Shown in pieces: positions 1 through 7,415 of a stretch of 34,267 nucleotides of DNA. This stretch comes from Gemmiger gallinarum (GTDB lineage: Bacteria; Bacillota; Clostridia; Oscillospirales; Ruminococcaceae), in the NCBI RefSeq assembly GCF_014982805.1, contig NZ_JADCKC010000005.1, positions 1 to 34,267 on the forward strand, given 5' to 3'. Within the stretch, counting starts at the first letter, position 1. Each line of letters opens with the position of its first letter. Position numbers and translations under genes: made by a program. The notes under the pieces were generated by a model. That model ran no database searches. It had not been told where the DNA came from and worked only from the letters and a program-made list of their open reading frames with translations.

Positions 1-700
1 TGGGGGCGCCTGTCTGGGTGTGGAAATACTGGAACGCATCTTCGATTTGGGCGAAGTCGTGACCGTCAATGGTGACGGTACGGAACCCGAAGTCCCGCAT
101 CTTGGCATCCACCGGGTCGGTGGGCATCACTTCGCTGGTGGGTCCGTCGATCTGCAGCCCGTTCAGGTCGATGATGACGCAGAAGTTGTCCAGCTTGTAC
201 TTGGCCGCAAAGAGGAAGGCTTCCCACACTTCGCCCTCTTCGATCTCGCCGTCACCCAGCAGGGTGTACACCCGGACGTCGTCCTTGTGCAGGTACTTGG
301 CAGCTTTGGCCATACCGGCGGCCGCGCTGACGCCCTGGCCCAGGCTGCCGGTGGACATGTCCACGCCGGGCACGGTGTTCATGTTGGGGTGGCCCTGCAG
401 GTAGCTGTCGATGTGGCGCAGGGTGGGCAGGTCCTCCACCGGGAAGAATCCCCGGTAGGCCAGTGCGCTGTACAGGCCCGGCGCCGTGTGGCCCTTGGAG
501 AGCACGAACCGGTCCCGGTCGTCCCATTTGGGGTTGGCGGGGTCGATGCGCATTTCCTTATTATAAAGGTAAGTAAACATATCGGCGGCGGACAGGCTGC
601 CGCCGGGGTGCCCGGCTTTGGCGCCGTGGGTGGATTCAATCACGCCCATACGCACCTTGCAGGCTGCGATCTGCAGCTTCAGACGTTCTTCCTTTGTCAT
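1..700 (-). CDS. tkt: Transketolase N-terminal subunit, partial (left copy)
   Basis: Thiamine-diphosphate-binding half of a split transketolase, which transfers two-carbon units between sugar phosphates in the non-oxidative pentose phosphate pathway. The visible 233 residues start at the ATG at 700-698 and run off the window. The TPP fold is recognisable: an early GHPGGSLSAAD segment, a central GSLGQG, then GDGEIEEGEVWEA followed about 20 residues later by DLNG (the GDG...N motif). It is the last visible gene of the minus-strand xylB operon; its start lies one base after the transaldolase stop, so the two are probably translationally coupled. The partner C-terminal subunit would lie beyond the edge. 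A near-identical inverted copy is at 33568-34267. Differences between them cluster in the middle of the gene; both ends are almost unchanged. Confidence 0.93.
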   Translation of the reverse strand, partial: MTKEERLKLQIAACKVRMGVIESTHGAKAGHPGGSLSAADMFTYLYNKEMRIDPANPKWDDRDRFVLSKGHTAPGLYSALAYRGFFPVEDLPTLRHIDSYLQGHPNMNTVPGVDMSTGSLGQGVSAAAGMAKAAKYLHKDDVRVYTLLGDGEIEEGEVWEAFLFAAKYKLDNFCVIIDLNGLQIDGPTSEVMPTDPVDAKMRDFGFRTVTIDGHDFAQIEDAFQYFHTQTGAP

Positions 701-701
701 A

Positions 702-1361
702 TCACTCACCAAACACCTTGCAGTAGTCTTCCTTGAACTTCTCGATGCCGGAATCGGTCAGCGGATGATGCAGCATCTGCTCAATGACCTTGTAGGGCAC
801 GGTGGCAATGTCAGCACCGGCCAGGGCACAGTCGGTCACGTGGATGGGGTTGCGCACGCTGGCCGCGATGATCTGGGTCTCGATGTCGGGGTAGTTGAGG
901 AACATGTCGTGGATGGTCTCGATGAGCTCGATGCCCCGCTGGGAGATATCGTCCAGGCGCCCCAGGAAGGGGCTGACGTAGGTGGCACCGGCGCGGGCGG
1001 CCAGCAGCGCCTGGTTGGCGCTGAAAATCAGGGTGCAGTTGGTGGGGATGCCCTTGGCGGACAAGGCTTTGATGGCCTTGAGGCCCTCGGCGGTCATGGG
1101 GATTTTTACGACCATGTGCTTGGGGTCCAGGGCGTAGATGGCCTCGCCCTCCTTGACCATCGTCTCGGCATCGGTGGTGGTGGCTTTCACCTCACCGCTG
1201 ATGGGGCCGTCCACGATGGTGGCAATCTCCGCCAGCGTCTCGGCATAGTCCCGGCCTTCCTTGGCGATGAGGCTGGGGTTGGTGGTGACACCGGCGATGA
1301 CGCCCATGTCGTTGGCGGCGCGGATCTCGTTGACGTTCGCGGTATCAATAAAGAATTTCAT
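702..1361 (-). CDS. tal: Transaldolase, short FSA/TalC type (left copy)
   Basis: Class I aldolase of the short transaldolase / fructose-6-phosphate aldolase family; 219 residues is the family's usual length. It exchanges dihydroxyacetone units between sugar phosphates in the pentose phosphate pathway. The Schiff-base lysine is K86 in [14 protein letters not shown] near residue 27, [11 protein letters not shown] and SPFLGRLDD are family signatures. The ATG at 1361 is preceded by AGAAAGGAAG. It sits 25 bases after the isomerase gene and one base before transketolase, in the xylB operon. The copy at 32907-33566 differs by one residue (N11 here, D11 there). An aldolase role rather than transaldolase cannot be excluded from sequence alone, but the transketolase neighbour favours transaldolase. 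Confidence 0.95.
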   Translation of the reverse strand: MKFFIDTANVNEIRAANDMGVIAGVTTNPSLIAKEGRDYAETLAEIATIVDGPISGEVKATTTDAETMVKEGEAIYALDPKHMVVKIPMTAEGLKAIKALSAKGIPTNCTLIFSANQALLAARAGATYVSPFLGRLDDISQRGIELIETIHDMFLNYPDIETQIIAASVRNPIHVTDCALAGADIATVPYKVIEQMLHHPLTDSGIEKFKEDYCKVFGE

Positions 1362-1386
1362 AACAAAAGACTTCCTTTCTAATCAA

Positions 1387-2877
1387 TCAACCCCAGGGAT
1401 TCTCGGTGGGATAGGGCAGGCTGTCGGGCTGGTTGTAGGCGATGTCGCCGATGCCCAGGTACTTGAAGACCTCGAACAGGGCCTTGCCGCAGTGGCTGAA
1501 GGCCACCGCACCGTGGTGCGGATAGCGCTTCTGGATCAGCACATGGCGGTAGAAGCGGCCCATCTCGGGGATGGCGAAGATGCCGATGCCGCCGAAGGAA
1601 CGGGTGGCCACCGGCAGCACCTCGCCCTGGGCAATGTAGGCCCGGAGGTTACCCTCGCTGTCACACTGCAGGCGGTAGAAGGTGATGTCCGATGCCGCGA
1701 TGTCGCCCTCCAGGGTGCCGCGGGTGAAGTCGGGATCGCTGCCCGCCGGCTCCAGCAGACGGTGCTGGATCAGCTGGTACTTCACGGCACGGTCGGCGCA
1801 CATCTTGCAGGACGGCGTGTTGCCGCAGTGGAAGCCCATGAAGGTATCGGTCAGCTTGTAATCGAACTTGCCGGCGATCTCCTCGTCGTAGATGTACTTG
1901 GGTACGCTGTTGTTGATGTCCAGCAGGGTGACGGTGTCACCGGAAACGCACATACCGATATATTCGCTCAGGGCACCGTAGATATCCACCTCGCAGGAGA
2001 CAGGGATGCCGCGGCTGACCAGGCGGCTGTTCACATAGCAGGGCTCAAAGCCGAACTGGGACGGGAAAGCCGGCCAGCACTTGTCGGCAAAGGCCACATA
2101 CTTCTTGCTGCCCTTGTGGGCTTCGGCCCAATCCAGCAGGGTCAGTTCGAACTGGGCCATGCGGGCCAACAGGTCGGGGTAATACTTGCCCTCGCCCATC
2201 TCGGCGGCCATGTCGGCGCAGACCTCGGGGATGCGGGAGTCGTCGGCGTGCTCTTTATAAGCCACCAGCAGGTCCAGCTCGGAATTTTCTTCCACTTCCA
2301 CGCCCAGCTCATACAGGCCCTTGATGGGAGCATTGCAGGCGAAGAAGTCCTGGGGACGGGGGCCAAAGGAGATGATCTTCAGGTCCTTCACGCCCAGCAC
2401 GGCCCGGGCAATGGGCAGGAACTCCGCCATCTTGTCCGCCAGTTCCTCGGCGGTGCCCACGGGGTACTCGGGGATGTAGGCTTTCAGGTGGCGCATACCC
2501 AGGTTATAAGAACAGTTCAGCATGCCGCAGTAGGCGTCGCCGCGGCCGTTGATCATGTCGCCGTCACCCTCGGCAGCCGCCACGTACATGACGGGGCCGT
2601 CGAAGTATTTGGCGATGAGGGTCTCCGGCGTCTCGGGACCGAAGTTGCCCAGGAACACCGTCAGGGCGTTGCAGCCCGCGGCCTTGACCTCCTCGACAGC
2701 CTTGAGCATATCGGTCTCGTTTTCCACCGTGACGCTGCACTCATAAGGCTCAAAGCCTTTGGTCTTGCAGGCGGTCACGATGTTCTGGCGGCGCTGGGTG
2801 GACAGGGCAATGGGGAAACAGTCGCGGCTGACAGCCACAATGCCCAGGCGGACTTCGGGAATGTTGGTAGATTTCAT
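1387..2877 (-). CDS. L-fucose/L-arabinose isomerase-family protein
   Basis: A 496-residue member of the L-fucose/L-arabinose isomerase superfamily: Mn-dependent aldose-ketose isomerases, probably cytoplasmic. The C-terminal half carries the expected metal/acid residues: E296 in SCEVDIYGAL, D320 in TLLDINN, and histidines in RYPHHGAVAFSHCG. The N-terminal Rossmann-like half contains FLGNFGPETPET. The start ATG has a good Shine-Dalgarno (ACGGAGG) upstream. It lies between DUF4867 (36 bases upstream) and transaldolase (25 bases downstream), in an operon headed by xylulokinase. No classical XylA or AraA is seen in the window, so this protein is the obvious candidate for the pentose isomerisation step. 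Substrate (D-xylose, L-arabinose or another pentose) is inferred from context only. Confidence 0.88.
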   Translation of the reverse strand: MKSTNIPEVRLGIVAVSRDCFPIALSTQRRQNIVTACKTKGFEPYECSVTVENETDMLKAVEEVKAAGCNALTVFLGNFGPETPETLIAKYFDGPVMYVAAAEGDGDMINGRGDAYCGMLNCSYNLGMRHLKAYIPEYPVGTAEELADKMAEFLPIARAVLGVKDLKIISFGPRPQDFFACNAPIKGLYELGVEVEENSELDLLVAYKEHADDSRIPEVCADMAAEMGEGKYYPDLLARMAQFELTLLDWAEAHKGSKKYVAFADKCWPAFPSQFGFEPCYVNSRLVSRGIPVSCEVDIYGALSEYIGMCVSGDTVTLLDINNSVPKYIYDEEIAGKFDYKLTDTFMGFHCGNTPSCKMCADRAVKYQLIQHRLLEPAGSDPDFTRGTLEGDIAASDITFYRLQCDSEGNLRAYIAQGEVLPVATRSFGGIGIFAIPEMGRFYRHVLIQKRYPHHGAVAFSHCGKALFEVFKYLGIGDIAYNQPDSLPYPTENPWG

Positions 2878-2913
2878 GTCAAATTCCTCCGTTTTCTATG
2901 TGGATGATTCTAG

Positions 2914-3555
2914 TTATAGATCTTTTTCGATATCAATGTTCTCGCCGGTCAGGGCCGCCACAGCGCCCTGGGCGGCCTCGGCGGAATCGGGATGAGTCAG
3001 CAGCCACTTGTTGCAGGCCCAGAGGTATGCATCGTCCCCGCCCTTGATGGGCATATTCGGCTTGTCGGTGTTGGTTCCCTTGGGAAGAGCCACCAGCACC
3101 TTGAATCCGTTGGCGGGGTCGGTGTGGCAGGGGGCGTAGTGCAGGGTGGTGGCGTAGACTTCCACCAGGATACCCGCGGGCACACGGAAAGCCTTCACCT
3201 TGCTGGTGTCCAGCGTGCCGTCCACGATCTCGTCCTGCTTGGCCAGCAGAAGGATGAAGTCCCGGGTGCCCAGATTGAACTCGCTGTCCCGGTGGTATTC
3301 CAGGCAGTTCAGCTTGGTGTTGTGGCCGTTGCACCAGCCCATCTGGAAGGGCATACCGCCAAAGAGCGAAGCCCCCAGCGCGGCGGATTCCGGCAGGTTT
3401 TGCAGGGCCGGATCTTCAGCCAGATAGTCGGTGCCCTCCGGCAGCGGGGTGGAAGCGCTCAGGGCTGCAACCACGGCCTCGCATTCGGTTTCATATCCGG
3501 TGATGACACGGCCGTAAGGGGCAAACTCGGGGGCAGTAACAGGATAGATGGTCAT
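2914..3555 (-). CDS. DUF4867 family protein, cupin-like
   Basis: 213 residues, recognised as the DUF4867 family, whose function I do not know to be established. The start is the ATG at 3555 with GGGAGG upstream; a longer reading frame running back into xylB is only a shadow. Residues of the central part resemble a cupin of the ureidoglycolate-lyase/lyxose-isomerase sort: EYHRDSEFNLG followed by RDFILLLA, then VPAGILVEVYATTLHYAPC. Together these give a possible metal set of His, Glu and His. It lies 28 bases after xylulokinase and 36 bases before the isomerase gene, so it should be co-expressed with pentose isomerisation and phosphorylation. A mutarotase, epimerase or second isomerase role is inference. 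No signal peptide or membrane segment is visible. Confidence 0.85.
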   Translation of the reverse strand: MTIYPVTAPEFAPYGRVITGYETECEAVVAALSASTPLPEGTDYLAEDPALQNLPESAALGASLFGGMPFQMGWCNGHNTKLNCLEYHRDSEFNLGTRDFILLLAKQDEIVDGTLDTSKVKAFRVPAGILVEVYATTLHYAPCHTDPANGFKVLVALPKGTNTDKPNMPIKGGDDAYLWACNKWLLTHPDSAEAAQGAVAALTGENIDIEKDL

Positions 3556-3583
3556 TTGTTTTTCCTCCCTTTTTCTTAACTTG

Positions 3584-5068
3584 TTACTTGGCAAGTTCTT
3601 TGAACAGAGGCTTACAGGTGGGGTAGATTTGCTTGAATTTCTGATACCGTTCTTCATACAGGGCGGTGAGTTCCGCGTCCGGCTCAATGGTACGGCTGAC
3701 ATGGACCAGGGCATTGGTGGCCTCCTGCACGGTCGCATATTTACCGCAGCAGACCATGGCCAGCAGCGCACCGCCGTAACCGGGTCCCTGTTCGGTAACC
3801 AGAATATCCAAGGGAATGCCCAACACGTTGGCCATGATGGTACACCACAGCGGGCTCTTGGCACCGCCGCCGCAGATGTTGGACCGGGGGATCTCCACAC
3901 CGATGGAGCGGGCGGTTTCCACCGAATCCCGGATGGCAAATGCCACGCCTTCCAGTACTGCCTGCGTGATATCTGCACGCGTCGTGTCCATGCTCAGCCC
4001 GATGAGGGTACCTCGGGCATCGGTGTCGTTGATAGGGCTGCGCTCGCCCATCAGGTAGGGCAGAAAAAACACCTTATTGCGGCCCAGCTTGTCCCGGGTA
4101 ATGGGGGCCTGCTCGGCGGGATAGTCTTTATCAGTGACTTTGAGAATGTCATCCATCCACCACTTGTTGCAGGAGGCAGCGGAGAGCATGCAGCCCATCA
4201 GATGCCAGCCGCCGTCTGCGTGAGCGAAGGCATGCAGACCATTGGTGGCATCCACGCCGAACTTCTCACTGCTGATAAACACAGTGCCGGAGGTACCCAA
4301 ACTGATGTTGCAGTGCCCTTTCCCTACCGTGCCGGTGCCCACAGCTGCGGCTGCGTTATCTCCCGCACCCGCACAGACCTTTACACTTTCGGGCAGACCC
4401 AGAGCGGCGGCTGCGTCCGGTTTCAAGGTACCAACAAACTGCCAGCTTTCATAGAGATGGGCCAGCCATTCTTCCTTGACACCGCAGATTTCGCACATTT
4501 CCTTGCTCCAGCATTTGTGTTCTACATCCAGGAGCAGCATGCCGGAAGCATCGGAATAATCGGTGGCGTGCACGCCGGTCATGCGGTACACCAGGTAATC
4601 CTTGGGCAGCATGATCTTGGCAATAGCCGCATAAAGTTCAGGCTCGTTCTCCTTCATCCACAGGATCTTGGGGGCGGTGAATCCTGCGAAAGCGATGTTG
4701 CCGGTGTATTTGCTCAGGGTCTCGCGGCCGATTTCCTTGTTCAGATAGTCGGTCTGTCTGGCGGTGCGGCCGTCGTTCCACAGGATGGCGGGGCGCAGCA
4801 CCTTGTCGGCGGCGTCCAGGGCCACCAGACCGTGCATCTGGCCGCCCATGCCGATGCCCTGCACCTGAGCGGGGTCGAAGCCTTCCAGCAGAGCCGGGAT
4901 GCCATCCAGGCATGCCTGCCACCAGGAGGAAGGATCCTGTTCGCTCCATCCCGTATGAGGCATACTCAGGGGATATTCCCGGGAGACCTGGTTGCACACC
5001 TTGCCGGTTTCGTCCACCAGAAGAAATTTGCACGCCGAGGTACCCAGATCCACGCCGATATACAACAT
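3584..5068 (-). CDS. xylB: Xylulokinase (FGGY family)
   Basis: ATP-dependent kinase converting D-xylulose to D-xylulose 5-phosphate, feeding the transaldolase and transketolase encoded downstream. 494 residues matches the family. It starts with the FGGY phosphate-1 loop (GVDLGTSACKFLLVD), followed by GIGMGGQMHGLV with the substrate-contacting MHG, WNDGRT, the C-terminal domain ISLGTSGTVF, and ICGGGAKSPLW near the end. It is the first gene of the minus-strand operon and is read from the promoter at 5128-5156, with an operator dyad between promoter and start. The adjacent divergent ROK gene is the likely repressor. The family also contains kinases for other pentuloses, but the motifs and neighbours fit xylulose well. 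Confidence 0.93.
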   Translation of the reverse strand: MLYIGVDLGTSACKFLLVDETGKVCNQVSREYPLSMPHTGWSEQDPSSWWQACLDGIPALLEGFDPAQVQGIGMGGQMHGLVALDAADKVLRPAILWNDGRTARQTDYLNKEIGRETLSKYTGNIAFAGFTAPKILWMKENEPELYAAIAKIMLPKDYLVYRMTGVHATDYSDASGMLLLDVEHKCWSKEMCEICGVKEEWLAHLYESWQFVGTLKPDAAAALGLPESVKVCAGAGDNAAAAVGTGTVGKGHCNISLGTSGTVFISSEKFGVDATNGLHAFAHADGGWHLMGCMLSAASCNKWWMDDILKVTDKDYPAEQAPITRDKLGRNKVFFLPYLMGERSPINDTDARGTLIGLSMDTTRADITQAVLEGVAFAIRDSVETARSIGVEIPRSNICGGGAKSPLWCTIMANVLGIPLDILVTEQGPGYGGALLAMVCCGKYATVQEATNALVHVSRTIEPDAELTALYEERYQKFKQIYPTCKPLFKELAK

Positions 5069-5097
5069 AAGAATACCGCCTTTCCAGCCATTCTTTC

Positions 5098-5125
5098 GTA
5101 AAGAACATTTATATAAGTTCTTTAC
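5098..5125. promoter_or_regulatory. Operator dyad of the xylB operon (probable ROK/XylR site)
   Basis: GTAAAGAAC at 5098-5106 and GTTCTTTAC at 5117-5125 form a perfect 9-bp inverted repeat with a 10-bp AT-rich spacer. A second, overlapping palindrome, TTCTTT-cgt-AAAGAA, spans 5091-5105. The dyad lies immediately downstream of the xylB -10 box, over the expected transcription start, the position expected for a repressor site. The arrangement of two arms about ten bases apart is like XylR-type ROK operators. The binding protein is inferred from the adjacent ROK gene. Confidence 0.75.
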
Positions 5126-5127
5126 AT

Positions 5128-5156
5128 ATGATACTGCAAGTATACATCACTGTCAA
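5128..5156 (-). promoter_or_regulatory. Sigma-A type promoter of the xylB operon
   Basis: On the minus strand the -35 is TTGACA (5156-5151), the spacer is 17 bases, and the -10 is TATCAT (5133-5128). This is close to consensus and points at xylB about 60 bases downstream. The operator dyad begins directly after the -10, so the gene set is probably strong by default and repressible. Confidence 0.8.
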
Positions 5157-5220
5157 TCATCAAAACCAACAAAAGCAGTCGAAAAATATCGCCATATATC
5201 CACAAAAATTTCTGATTCGG

Positions 5221-5249
5221 TTGACTTTTTTGTTGTGGTTGGGTAAGAT
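5221..5249 (+). promoter_or_regulatory. Promoter of the ROK regulator gene
   Basis: TTGACT at 5221-5226, a 17-base spacer and TAAGAT at 5244-5249 precede the ROK start codon by 49 bases. It diverges from the xylB promoter; the two -35 boxes are about 65 bases apart. Confidence 0.6.
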
Positions 5250-5298
5250 GAAAGTGTTTTACATTGATTTCACTTTTGAAAAGTTAAAGGAATTATAT

Positions 5299-6429
5299 AT
5301 GAAAAAGCTTTCTCTTCCGCCTACCGAACGGCGTCGCTTGACCCGGAACCAGATTTATCAATATATTTACAAGGCACCCGGATGTTCTAAGCAGGAGATT
5401 GCTGACAGCCTCAATTTCAGTATGCCAACTGTACATCAAAATCTGAACGAACTGACACAAGCGGGGTTGGTGCGCATCGATGGCGTTGGAGAATCTACGG
5501 GTGGGCGCCGGCCTCTTCAATTGACCATTAATGAAAATGCGCATTTTTCTGTAGGAATTTCTGTCACCGACGATCATTTTCGGATCATTGCTGCGAACCT
5601 CCGGCTGGATGAAATCGCATATCAAAAGTATCCTCATCCCCATTGCAACAACATGAAGGAGATGGGGAACTTCCTTGCAGCCGATTTGGAAAATTTTCTA
5701 AACAGATTTGGTCTGAACCGCGAAAAACTGCTGGGGGTCGGGATCGCGCTACCAGCCATTTTTAATACCGACAGAACTTGTGTGGTCGCAGCACCGACGC
5801 TTAATTTGAGGGATCAAAGTATTCGTCCGCTGATTTGCAGCATCCCTTACCCTGTTTCCGTTTGCAATGATGCGACCAGCGGCGGGTATGCTGAATGGTA
5901 CGTTCAGCAAGATTCCGATTGCATGGCATATATTTCCTTAGAAGGTGGCGTAGGTGGCGCTATCCTTATGAACGGTGTTCCTTATACCGGTCTGAATGGC
6001 CGCAGCGGCGAGTTCGGGCACATTTGCGTGCAGCCGGAAGGGCTTTCCTGTAAGTGTGGTTTGCGTGGCTGTCTGGAAGCTTACTGCTCTTCTGATCGAA
6101 TTTCTACCGATTTGGGTATCTCCGTGGAGCAGTTTTTTGCCGGCTTGGAAGCCGGGAACTTAGCGTACCAAACGTTATGGAAAGATTATCTCCGCCATTT
6201 GGCATCAGCGCTTGCCACGATCCGTATGGTTTTTGACTGTCGCATTGTGCTGGGCGGGTATGTCGCTCAATATCTCACGCCTTTTTTAAAGGAGCTCCGG
6301 GGGCTGACGGCCAGCCGCGATCCGTTTGATGAGGAAGCTGAATATATTTCCCTTTGCCATTACCTCAAGCACGCGGTTCCGCTTGGTGCAGCATTGCATT
6401 TTATCAATCTTTTCGTTGAGGAGTTATGA
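5299..6429 (+). CDS. ROK family transcriptional regulator (XylR/NagC type)
   Basis: 376-residue DNA-binding ROK protein, probably the repressor of the divergent xylB operon. The N-terminal winged helix-turn-helix covers about residues 15-75 (APGCSKQEIADSLNFSMPTVHQNLNEL, then ESTGGRRP). The sugar-kinase-like ROK domain follows, with the zinc-site signature GHICVQPEG...CKCGLRGCLEAY and the nucleotide-fold motif EGGVGGAIL. The start ATG at 5299 has AAAGG eight bases upstream; an in-frame upstream extension has no ribosome site and runs through the promoter. An AraC-type regulator follows after 34 bases, probably in the same transcript. The effector (xylose, xylulose or an oligosaccharide) is unknown. 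Confidence 0.9.
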   Translation: MKKLSLPPTERRRLTRNQIYQYIYKAPGCSKQEIADSLNFSMPTVHQNLNELTQAGLVRIDGVGESTGGRRPLQLTINENAHFSVGISVTDDHFRIIAANLRLDEIAYQKYPHPHCNNMKEMGNFLAADLENFLNRFGLNREKLLGVGIALPAIFNTDRTCVVAAPTLNLRDQSIRPLICSIPYPVSVCNDATSGGYAEWYVQQDSDCMAYISLEGGVGGAILMNGVPYTGLNGRSGEFGHICVQPEGLSCKCGLRGCLEAYCSSDRISTDLGISVEQFFAGLEAGNLAYQTLWKDYLRHLASALATIRMVFDCRIVLGGYVAQYLTPFLKELRGLTASRDPFDEEAEYISLCHYLKHAVPLGAALHFINLFVEEL

Positions 6430-6463
6430 TTGCGGCTGCCGTCACGTTTAAGAGGAATTTGCT

Positions 6464-7339
6464 ATGATTGAAAAATTGAACGGTACCACCGAAACTGTAA
6501 ACTTTACACTCGCTTCCAACATCCGGTTATATCACAACAATTCAGCGGAAGACTTCCCGTTACACTGGCATGTCCCCGGGGAGATTATCTGCCCGATCCA
6601 AAACACCTATAATGTGACCGTTGCAGACGAAATTCTTTATTTGAAACCCCATGACATACTGTTCATCGGCTCAGGGGAATTGCACAGCATTACAGCTCCA
6701 AAGGAGGGCGAGCGGTACATTTTGAATTTTAGTACCGCAATGTTTGAGCAGTTCCACGAGCTTGCGCTTTTTTTTTCCACCCTGCATCCCTTCAAGCTGT
6801 TACGCTATCAGGATCAACCGCAGTTCAACGACCAGCTTCTGGCCCTGATGACCCGGATGGAAAAAGAATACTTTGGTGCGGCGGTCTTTCGGGATTGCGA
6901 GTTGTCTTCGCTGATGTTGCACTTTTTCGCAGTCATAGGCCGCAAGCTCCATCAGAATGCACCGCATGAAAACATCTCTCCCCTGCGGCAAAAAGAACAG
7001 CAAGAGCGTTTTTCCATGTTATGCAATTACATTAATGCTCACTGCACAGAAGATCTGTCTTTGGACGAATTGGCCAATGAAGCAGGATTCAGTAAGTACC
7101 ACTTCGCAAGGCTTTTTAAAGAAATAACAGGGGCCACCTGCCACAACTATCTGTTAGGGCGACGGCTTCTCTTTGCCAAAACCCTGTTAGCAGACTTTTC
7201 GCTCCCCATCACAGAAGTTGCCATGCGTTCAGGATTCAATTCGTTGGCCACGTTCAATCGCATTTTTAAATTTCAAATTGGCTGCACACCCAGCGAATTC
7301 AGAAAATTGGGGCTTGGTTTTTCTGCGCCGCAAGAATAA
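6464..7339 (+). CDS. AraC family regulator with N-terminal cupin sensor
   Basis: 291-residue cytoplasmic regulator. The N-terminal part (about residues 15-110) is a cupin-like arabinose-binding fold (FPLHWHVPGEII, DILFIGSGELHSI). The C-terminal part (about 190-285) is the double helix-turn-helix of AraC proteins: DLSLDELANEAGFSKYHFARLFKEITG, then ITEVAMRSGFNSLATFNRIFK and the closing GCTPSEFRK. The ATG at 6464 has AGAGGAA seven bases upstream. It lies 34 bases downstream of the ROK gene, so the two regulators are probably made together. The target is unknown; candidates are the SGNH-GH3 and GH8-GH51 operons, which have no other dedicated local regulator. Confidence 0.92.
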   Translation: MIEKLNGTTETVNFTLASNIRLYHNNSAEDFPLHWHVPGEIICPIQNTYNVTVADEILYLKPHDILFIGSGELHSITAPKEGERYILNFSTAMFEQFHELALFFSTLHPFKLLRYQDQPQFNDQLLALMTRMEKEYFGAAVFRDCELSSLMLHFFAVIGRKLHQNAPHENISPLRQKEQQERFSMLCNYINAHCTEDLSLDELANEAGFSKYHFARLFKEITGATCHNYLLGRRLLFAKTLLADFSLPITEVAMRSGFNSLATFNRIFKFQIGCTPSEFRKLGLGFSAPQE

Positions 7340-7346
7340 TGGGCAC

Positions 7347-7369
7347 CGAACAGGCAACTTCCCTGTTCG
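7347..7369. terminator. Hairpin between convergent genes, weak terminator
   Basis: CGAACAGG (7347-7354) and CCTGTTCG (7362-7369) form an 8-bp stem with a 7-base loop between the AraC stop and the end of the cysteine desulfurase gene. No clear T-run follows on either strand, so terminator function is uncertain. Confidence 0.4.
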
Positions 7370-7415
7370 TCCGCCCCCCTTAGAAGGGTTCGCACAAAAG
7401 TTTCTGTGAACGCAA

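Larger units (their letters stand above)
1..1361 (-). repeat. Left arm of a long imperfect inverted repeat (tal-tkt)
   Basis: Bases 1-1361 are the imperfect reverse complement of 32907-34267, covering transaldolase and the start of transketolase. The arms have equal length with no visible insertions, and about 31.5 kb lies between them. Identity is patchy: exact at 1-127 and about 806-1184, lower around 128-620 and 1185-1361. Confidence 0.95.

Noticed and set aside
1261-2907. 548-residue plus-strand frame.
   Set aside because: His/Gly/Val-rich antisense shadow of the isomerase gene, as often seen opposite high-GC genes.
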